Source: Phlebopus portentosus (taxonomy: Eukaryota; Basidiomycota; Agaricomycetes; Boletales; Boletinellaceae). From it: a stretch of 64,000 bases of DNA. A program made the position numbers and the translations under genes. Shown here in pieces: positions 57,681 to 64,000 of the stretch (position 1 is its first letter; each line of letters starts with the position of its first letter). Where the stretch lies: the NCBI GenBank assembly GCA_037892935.1, contig JAYXKI010000006.1, forward strand, positions 1,922,001 to 1,986,000. The letters are read 5' to 3'. The notes under the pieces were generated by a model that saw nothing but the letters and a program-made list of their open reading frames with translations, ran no database searches and was not told the origin of the DNA.

Positions 57681-57830
57681 ACGCCGCCCGAAGCATTGAA
57701 ATTACTACTTCGCATAAGGAATAGTAATGATTCGGAAACGTGGTTGCCTCATGGGTTGAACATGGTTTCTTCTCGCGTCTACGTGGAGAAGTATCAAATT
57801 CGATTCGATGCAGAACTTTTAGAAGATACT
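57681..57830 (+). pseudogene. Exon-like fragment of an unrecognised gene
   Basis: A 150-nt open block after a TGA and ending exactly at a GTAAGT donor. It reads TPPEALKLLLRIRNSNDSET, then LNMVSSRVYVEKYQIRFDAE and LLEDT. It looks like an internal exon, but no acceptor, start codon or partner exon was found, and the family is unknown. Confidence 0.28.
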
Positions 57831-58838
57831 GTAAGTATTTTTGTTGAAGCCGAAGACTAGCGGTGATCACTGGCTGGTCTGTAATATACAGAGAGAATGT
57901 ACAATGCACCTTCCTTGTTTATTTTCAAACGTATTAAAATTCCAGGGTCTCTGGTTCCAAGATCTCTGGCTTCGCCTGAGTTCGTCATGAAACATAAGAG
58001 AATTCATAAGTAGTTGGTCAAATGATCGTGCTTTGGTGCGTGGCTACAGTACTTGATATGTATCAAGTATTATATACGCTAAAGCGGGAGCCCTGAATTC
58101 TTCCGCATTTTCAACCAAGACAAAGTCGAGTTGGCGAGACTCGGGTCCGGAAGTTCGGAAGCAAATAGATCCGCAAGGAGCGGTGCATTTGCGGGGTAGC
58201 GACTGGCGCTATTCTCTGCTATTTATTCTATGCAATTCATGGGAATAGGAAAATACAAGCGAGGGTTCGGATGTCGAGGACCGTGCCAACACCTGCCAAC
58301 ACCCGTGTTTTGGCAATAATGCTTCCGCAAAGCAATTCAAGTGCAATTAGTTGAAGTGGTTAGCGTTACGCAACGCTGCTTGCTACCAACATTTCCTGCC
58401 TGCATGAGATGCTAATGCGCGAATGTCGTACCGTAAGTCAGATACGGTGACCCGATAGGTGCTGTACACAAAAGCATCTTGCTGACGGAGTTTATGAACC
58501 CTCCTCTCCTGTTTTCAGTGCCTTCATCCATAACAACGACTGAATTTCTTGACCTCCTGGTTATGTAGCTGCCACCACGCTTCCACACAGATCTGCGATA
58601 GATGAAGAAGATCGGTGAAGAAGCGGGACCAAAGTCCAGGCTCTGTCCAGTCTCCTTCAGCTCTAACAGTTATTTCGCTTCGACTCTTCCCTGGGCCTCA
58701 AATAAGATCTGGACTTTTCTATTACCTTTTCTGTTTTTCTATCCTGTATGAGTCTCCGTGTGCCTCTCTGTCCGTGATCGTTCACACACCCAATCAGAAC
58801 ATCGATTTTCTCGACTTACTCCGACTAGACTAGCGCAA

Positions 58839-59066
58839 ACTGGTCAACCATTAGTGCTAAGCACAAATCAAATATTTACCCCTGTTTTCCCTGCCGACGC
58901 AGTCACTACTGAATTTGTAGATCTCATTGCACCGGAAGCAGAAAAGTACCTTGTCGTTTCTCCAGGTCGCATGAAGATGAGTAAGTTACAGGCGTTGCTA
59001 ACTGCCAAGAAGACCTACATAGAAAAAATCCCCAGATCTTTTGGAGATTTGGATGGACTTGCCTGA
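58839..59066 (+). pseudogene. Coding-like open fragment
   Basis: Reads TGQPLVLSTNQIFTPVFPAD, then FVDLIAPEAEKYLVVSPGRM and ends KIPRSFGDLDGLA before a stop at 59064-59066. No plausible ATG context or upstream exon was identified. A GTAAGT at about 58981 inside it may be a donor, which would change the end. Family unknown. Confidence 0.25.
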
Positions 59067-60880
59067 CGCTTCTGAGATGTTATCTTGCTTGGGCTTCGGT
59101 AAACGTATTGACGAGTAGACAGCCGATGACAGCTCGGGCAGAAATTCGGGCAGAAACAGCCCGTATCAGGGTTGGTGGAAATGGTGATCGTCTTCAGGCC
59201 TGGTTTGAAACTTATTTGAGCGGAAGTCGGTATACTGTATTATTCATGATAGTAAGCCAATTAATGCCTTCGCAATTGTGGAGCTCTCCGCTGCCATAGA
59301 AGTCGCTCCATTGAGTGCTGGGGTATCGGTCCGATCGGTAAATAGTTAACCGCCGGGAAACAACGAGAGGTTCAAAGAGATCAATCACCGCCACGGCGGC
59401 CTAAGCATAAATCCAAATTAGGCTATGAAAGTGTTATCATTCAGTCTGAGGAGGTGAGAGGAGGACATCTATGTTCGTACGTACGCAGCGTGCGCACTCA
59501 CATACACGTACACACGCATGAGCGAGCCCATGCGCCTCGCATCGATTGCGTGTGAATAAAGCACAGGTAAGATAAATCCGATAGGCCTACACTTAGGCTA
59601 GATGACTCATTATCTCCAGAGAGAAGTCGAAGCAACGGTGCGGACTTCGTTGTAAATGGATGCAGCGGGTGGGATTCCGTCGCGCTCGGATACGATGAGT
59701 CCGGATCGGCTTTTCATTGAGCTTGAGGGCCCAGTTAGGGTCTCAGACGGACATACCAATTACGATTCTGCTTCTCGTCGTTCATTGGTTTCCGTCCGGA
59801 AGTGAATGCTCTGCCTCCCGGTTTTCCCGATCAACGTAAAAAAAGTACATTATCGTTCTGCCCACATCGGCACGGTCTTTGACAGCCCTAAAGCGTGCTT
59901 CGCCAGTCTCATCAGGCCGAACTTATGGGTTTTATCTTCTAGGCTATCTTGCAATCGCATTTACGGTCTAAAATATATCATCATCAGTAAAATCTGTAAT
60001 AAGAAGCAAAAAGCAAAACATGCGACGTGCCGATGTGCCTTGCTACATCTCTTGTAAGCTAGCGAACGGCACAACTATTTCAAAGGTGAATTTATTTCAA
60101 GCGACACGAGATATCAACGTAAATGGACGGAAAGGGCTGAGTTGGTGAGCGGAATCAATCCTGGTTTCAGCTCTCCTTATCCAGAATATAAGGTTCATCT
60201 TCGGAGACACGTGCGGTATCTGGGGTCCGTCAATACCATTTTATTTTATTTTTCATTTTTCATTCCTTTTTTTTTCTCCCTTATCTTTTTGCAAGATCTG
60301 AGGTGGTGTGGGTCATCACCGCACGGCTACCCTGATATTTTCGGGTGGAGAGACCACATTTACAGGTGATTTTATTCTGTTGACTTTCGGGCCAAAAGCC
60401 GAAGCCTTTATGATATCTCATATTGCAAGAGGTCAGTTAACTCATGGTTCGTAGCTCACATTGCAAGATTCCCTTCTTGCGCACGGTAAAAAGTGATGCT
60501 GTGGATAGTCAAATGGAAGAGCTCCGGTTCGATAACCCTGCCTTGTCGAAATTTCTGGTAGCTTCCTGCTTCATCTCGATTATGTAGCATCTGGTGTTGG
60601 CACTGAACAGCGTTCACTATACCAAACCTTGCTGGATTCGCTCTGATTTGCTAATGGAACGTATATCTGATCTGTTTAAACTTTGTATACTTCGGCTTTG
60701 ATTATCACGCAATCTCCTTGGGAATGCTAATTAGCAATAAGACATACTTGGTTGGCTTTCTCCACGCTCGTATCTTCTGGCTCGCTCCGGACCGTGGTCA
60801 ACCTATCTCGCATTGCTCGTCATGTGAACCAAAGACTATCAAGCTCTACCTAACCTGTCTCTAACGATTTCCAGCAAAGT

Positions 60881-62932
60881 ATGGAGGGTCAAAATCTATC
60901 AGATCAAAAGACTGGTCTACGCTCGAAGTTGACTTCATAGTCAGTTTCATTGTGAAATTTGTTGATAAGAACACATTATGACTTCAGTTAAAGCGGTGAC
61001 GACGAATTCTCTCTTTTCCTACGCAAAGCCTTCATAAAAGGCGCTGGATACAATGACGACGCTCTTGCTCGTCCTATTATCGGCCTCATCGACACATCTT
61101 CGGGTTTCAATCCTTGCCATGGAAATGTACCTTCACTTCTCACAGCCGTGGAGCGTTCGATACTACTCGCTGGAGCACTTCCGGTGCGCTTCCCGACCAT
61201 AAGCTTGCACGAGAGCTTTGCAAGCCCAACGAGTATGTATCTACGGAATTTGATGTCGATAGATACCGAAGAAATGATGAAAGCGCAGCCGATGGATGGT
61301 GTTGTTTTGGTGCGTTTGACGGTTTAATCCTGTTTGTTTTTTATTGATGATCCGTACAGATTGGCGGTTGCGACAAAGTGCGCCTTGAGATATTTCAATA
61401 GCAGTTTACATGGAATTTACTAACTAACATGATATTCAAAAGACTGTCCCAGCTCAACTCATGGGTGCAATATCTGCAAATGTTCCATGCATTTCACTGG
61501 TCACTGGACCAATGCTTACCGGCTCTTATGAAGGAAAACGCGTCGGAGCATGTACTGATTGCAGGAGCTATTGGAAGGATTATCGTGCAGGAGTAGTTGA
61601 TATTGAGGATATCGTCAGAGTGAACGACGAACTTGTACCTTCTGTCGGCGTACGTACTCAATCTTCGAATTCAGTATAAAGTTTGATATAAAGTACGGAA
61701 TAGACATGCGGAGTTATGGGTACGCTGCTTTCCCATCCCCTCAGTTCTCTTCACTTATTTGCAGACGCAAAGGCACGGCATCCACCATGGCGTGCATTCT
61801 TGAAGCGCTAGGCGTTGCACCTCTTGGATCTGCAACGCCAACTGCGCCATCCTCAGCTCGTCTCCGCGTAGCATCGCATACTGGATCTCTGATGGTATCC
61901 AACTCCCTTGCGTCTGAAACGCCTCTGCGACCACAAGACGTCCTCACGCGTAAGTCATTTGAGAACGCGATAACCGCCCTACAGGCGATAGGTGGTTCTA
62001 CGAACGCTATCGTCCATCTTCTTGCGATAGCGGGACGCGTACCAGGACTAGGCCCGACAGAAGCCGGAGGAATAACGCTTGATGACTTTGACAGAATTGG
62101 GAAACGCACACCACTTCTGGTAGACCTAAAACCGAGCGGGGAAGGGTATATGGAGGACTTCCATCGAGCCGGAGGCATTCCTGCTCTTCTTTCGGTTCTT
62201 GCGAAAGGTGGTTTATTGCATCTAGATGCGCGTACAGTCGAAGCTCCTACACTCGGTGCGGCGCTCGCGGCGCATCCTGCAGCACAGCGCCACGGAACCT
62301 TCGCACAAAACATTATTCGTTCACTGTCTGATCCTTTATATCCAGGCTCGTCACTTGTAGTGCTTCGCGGTAACCTGGCGCCGGACGGATGCGTGCTCAA
62401 GGCGTCAGCAGCTTCACCAAATCTTCTCAAACATCGCGGACCCGCGATAGTCTTCAGCTCCGCCGCAGACCTTGCGGCACGTGTCGATTCAGCCGATCTG
62501 TCTGTGACTCCAGAGACGGTATTGGTAATGCAAGGTACAGGTCCTGTAGGACATCCAGGGATGCCAGAGGCGGGTCTCATACCGATTCCAAAGAAGCTTG
62601 CGACGCAAGGTGTAAAAGATATGCTTCGAGTGAGCGATGCGAGGATGAGTGGGACGGCACAGGGTACCGTCGTATTGCACGTTGCTCCTGAGTCTGCGAA
62701 AGGAGGACCGCTTGCGCTTGTGCGTGATGGGGATGTAGTCGGGGTAAACATGGAGGAAGGGAAGATTTGGGTCGAGATCACAGACGAAGAAATGAAGAGG
62801 AGAAGGAAGGAATGGGAGGAGAACCACACCAATGGAAGGAAAAGAACGAAGAGGGGATACGCGGGACTTTATGAGAGAACTGTGCAGCAGGCAAACTTGG
62901 GGGCTGACTTCGACTGGCTAACAGCAAGCTGA
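60881..62932 (+). CDS. IlvD/Edd-family dehydratase, sugar-acid dehydratase type
   Basis: Six exons: 60881-60927, 60994-61309, 61360-61377, 61443-61649, 61704-61719 and 61773-62932, giving 587 aa. Exons 3 and 5 are 18 and 16 nt and are fixed by the conserved text they carry (IGGCDK and TCGVMG). The three cluster-ligand cysteines expected of the family are present: PCHG (Cys57), GCDK (Cys125) and TCGV (Cys198). Other landmarks are TISLHESFASPTSM, GGSTNAIVHL, GNLAPDGCVLK, GHPGMPEAG and SDARMSGTAQGTVVLHVAPE. The last motif, and the GACTDCRSYW segment, point to the aldonate (arabinonate/xylonate) branch more than to the branched-chain amino-acid enzyme Ilv3. The reaction would be dehydration of a 2,3-dihydroxy acid to a 2-keto acid using an Fe-S cluster. 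Substrate not determined from sequence. Confidence 0.9.
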
Positions 62933-63003
62933 GAGAAACTGATGTATAACAGTACGCTGAGTGACAACATTGGTCGATTATAGTAGATAGTTCAATTCCG
63001 AGT

Positions 63004-64000
63004 TTACGATAACCAAGCTTCCGAGAAACATCTATGCGAAACTGATTGTCCACTGCAAATAGAAACTTTGATGCTCTCTGGGCCCGTGTCTTCAGAGGGA
63101 CTTTCATCTGCACGAACAGCAGCTGGTCTCCATCGGTCCAGATCACGATACGTCCAATATGGAAAGGAGAAAGTTGTGCCCAGAGCGCTTAGATTGGACC
63201 ACATGTCTCCAGAAGTGTATGCAAGGCTTAATAAATGGCCAGGGGAGCCTACGCTAGTCCATCGGTCTTCATGAGACGGGTTCATGCGTGTCCGCCCGAC
63301 ACGCATAGCAACGTGACCGTCGAACGAAGATGAACAGATAACAATGTGTGAACGCGATGGTGCGCAGGTGAGAGCGCCAAGGAGTGTCACGTCGATGATG
63401 CCGACTTGACCTAGTACAGCTAACAGTAGCGTACGCGAACATTGTCTGAAGAAATTCGGAAGATTGTCTGTGAGCATGCGCTTAGCGCACCCGTCGAGAC
63501 CGACGGCTTCGAGACTAGGTGTGGAGAGGTTGCTGATAAGAAGGCTAATGTCGTGTTCTGGGAAGGCCGAGATGACGAGACACCGGAGCGAGGGCAGTTC
63601 CACTTTCGGCGGAGTTTCATTTCTTGTTTGGCCATCGTCTACTGAAACATGAAAACCGGCCGCACGAAGTGAGGGCAGCTGAGAAAGGATATCCAGACAG
63701 TCTCTTGCACTGAGTCCAGAAAATCCAGCGTCTGTTTGCCAAAGCTCGAGATGCTCTAACTTTGGCCAAACCGTCGTCGGCGCGAAGTGAATGTAGGTAT
63801 TGAATGTCGCAAAGCTCTTGAGGTTGCGGGGAAGAGTATCTATTGAGAAAATGCAGAGGTCGCCTTCCGGTGGATCGACGATGAACAACTCAAGCAGTGG
63901 GAGATGTTCGGCTTGAAGGACCCTGTGTAGGATTTCAGGATAGCCGCGAAGTAAAGTTCGAAGACGTGAGGAGTGCTTGCAAAGGAGGGACAGGATCTCT
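63004..64000 (-). CDS. F-box/LRR-like protein, 3' part (runs off the window)
   Basis: An uninterrupted frame from the window edge to the stop at 63004, about 332 residues. It shows the pattern of basidiomycete F-box-associated leucine-rich proteins: WPKLEHLELWQTD, ILSQLPSLRAAGFHV, ELPSLRCLVISAFPEHDISL and STPSLEAVGLDG, spaced as degenerate LRRs. The F-box itself would be N-terminal and therefore outside the window, so the assignment is by repeat pattern only. The C-terminal ~100 residues lose the repeat pattern. The gene converges on the dehydratase with only 71 bp between stop codons. Confidence 0.6.
   Translation of the reverse strand, partial: EILSLLCKHSSRLRTLLRGYPEILHRVLQAEHLPLLELFIVDPPEGDLCIFSIDTLPRNLKSFATFNTYIHFAPTTVWPKLEHLELWQTDAGFSGLSARDCLDILSQLPSLRAAGFHVSVDDGQTRNETPPKVELPSLRCLVISAFPEHDISLLISNLSTPSLEAVGLDGCAKRMLTDNLPNFFRQCSRTLLLAVLGQVGIIDVTLLGALTCAPSRSHIVICSSSFDGHVAMRVGRTRMNPSHEDRWTSVGSPGHLLSLAYTSGDMWSNLSALGTTFSFPYWTYRDLDRWRPAAVRADESPSEDTGPESIKVSICSGQSVSHRCFSEAWLS

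Larger units (their letters stand above)
52000..60880. other. 8.9-kb gene-poor region with gene fragments
   Basis: No complete gene could be assembled. Items seen: an exon-like end GFEQRNEDILERLLEHLSRLK before a GTGAGT at 52312; the direct repeat at 52294-52589; (ACACGG)n at 52849-52879; an inverted fragment of the 27-33 kb repeat at 56135-56256; exon-like blocks at 57681-57830 and 58839-59066; many short unconvincing ORFs. The last ~150 bp before 60881 are the promoter of the dehydratase. Confidence 0.5.

Noticed and set aside
60525..60545. GGTTCGATAACC word, considered as a tRNA T-arm
   Set aside because: The 5-bp stem does not close and no tRNA fold can be drawn upstream.
61741..62832. 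363-codon open frame on the minus strand
   Set aside because: It lies entirely antisense to the conserved dehydratase exon 6 and mirrors its codon pattern; a shadow ORF.

Overview
The window looks like nuclear DNA of a mushroom-forming basidiomycete (Agaricomycetes). Protein-coding genes are cut by many short GT-AG introns, mostly 50-125 bp. There is an intron-bearing tRNA-Leu, a cytosolic ribosomal protein uL4 gene, and several families typical of this group: a DUF7918 protein, a macrophage-activating-glycoprotein-like secreted protein, an F-box/LRR-type protein and a CipB-like dehydrogenase family. All names are from reading the sequence; no database search was possible.

Layout. 0-26 kb is gene-dense: an Hsp20-like protein (-), three intact and two decayed members of one zinc-less medium-chain dehydrogenase family (1.8-8.0 kb +, and 24.4-25.7 kb -), an unrecognised multi-exon gene (4.9-6.3 kb -), a probable 836-bp non-autonomous DNA transposon (8.18-9.02 kb), a cysteine-rich single-pass membrane protein (9.1-10.4 kb), two adjacent paralogous disordered proteins (10.8-13.7 and 14.9-16.9 kb), tRNA-Leu(CAA), the GPI-type secreted glycoprotein (17.8-19.2 kb -), RPL4 (21.1-22.4 kb) and the DUF7918 protein (22.7-24.2 kb).

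26-33 kb holds a tandem duplication of a ~2.8-kb unit in which both copies of an unrecognised minus-strand gene have decayed. 33-44.7 kb is a gene desert rich in microsatellites. One gene, a protein with an Ecl1-like zinc motif at its N-terminus and a long disordered tail (44.8-47.0 kb), sits between this desert and a second one (47.0-51.4 kb). A small CHY zinc-finger gene follows (51.4-52.0 kb). 52-60.9 kb is a graveyard of coding-like fragments and one inverted fragment of the 27-33 kb repeat. The window ends with an IlvD/Edd-family dehydratase built with two micro-exons (60.9-62.9 kb) and the 3' part of an F-box/LRR-like gene running off the right edge (-).

No operon-like logic or obvious biosynthetic cluster is visible. 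The features most worth attention are the birth-and-decay series of dehydrogenases with matching promoters, the paired disordered proteins sharing short motifs, the TIR/TSD-bounded element, the tandem decayed gene, and the isolated Ecl1-like gene.
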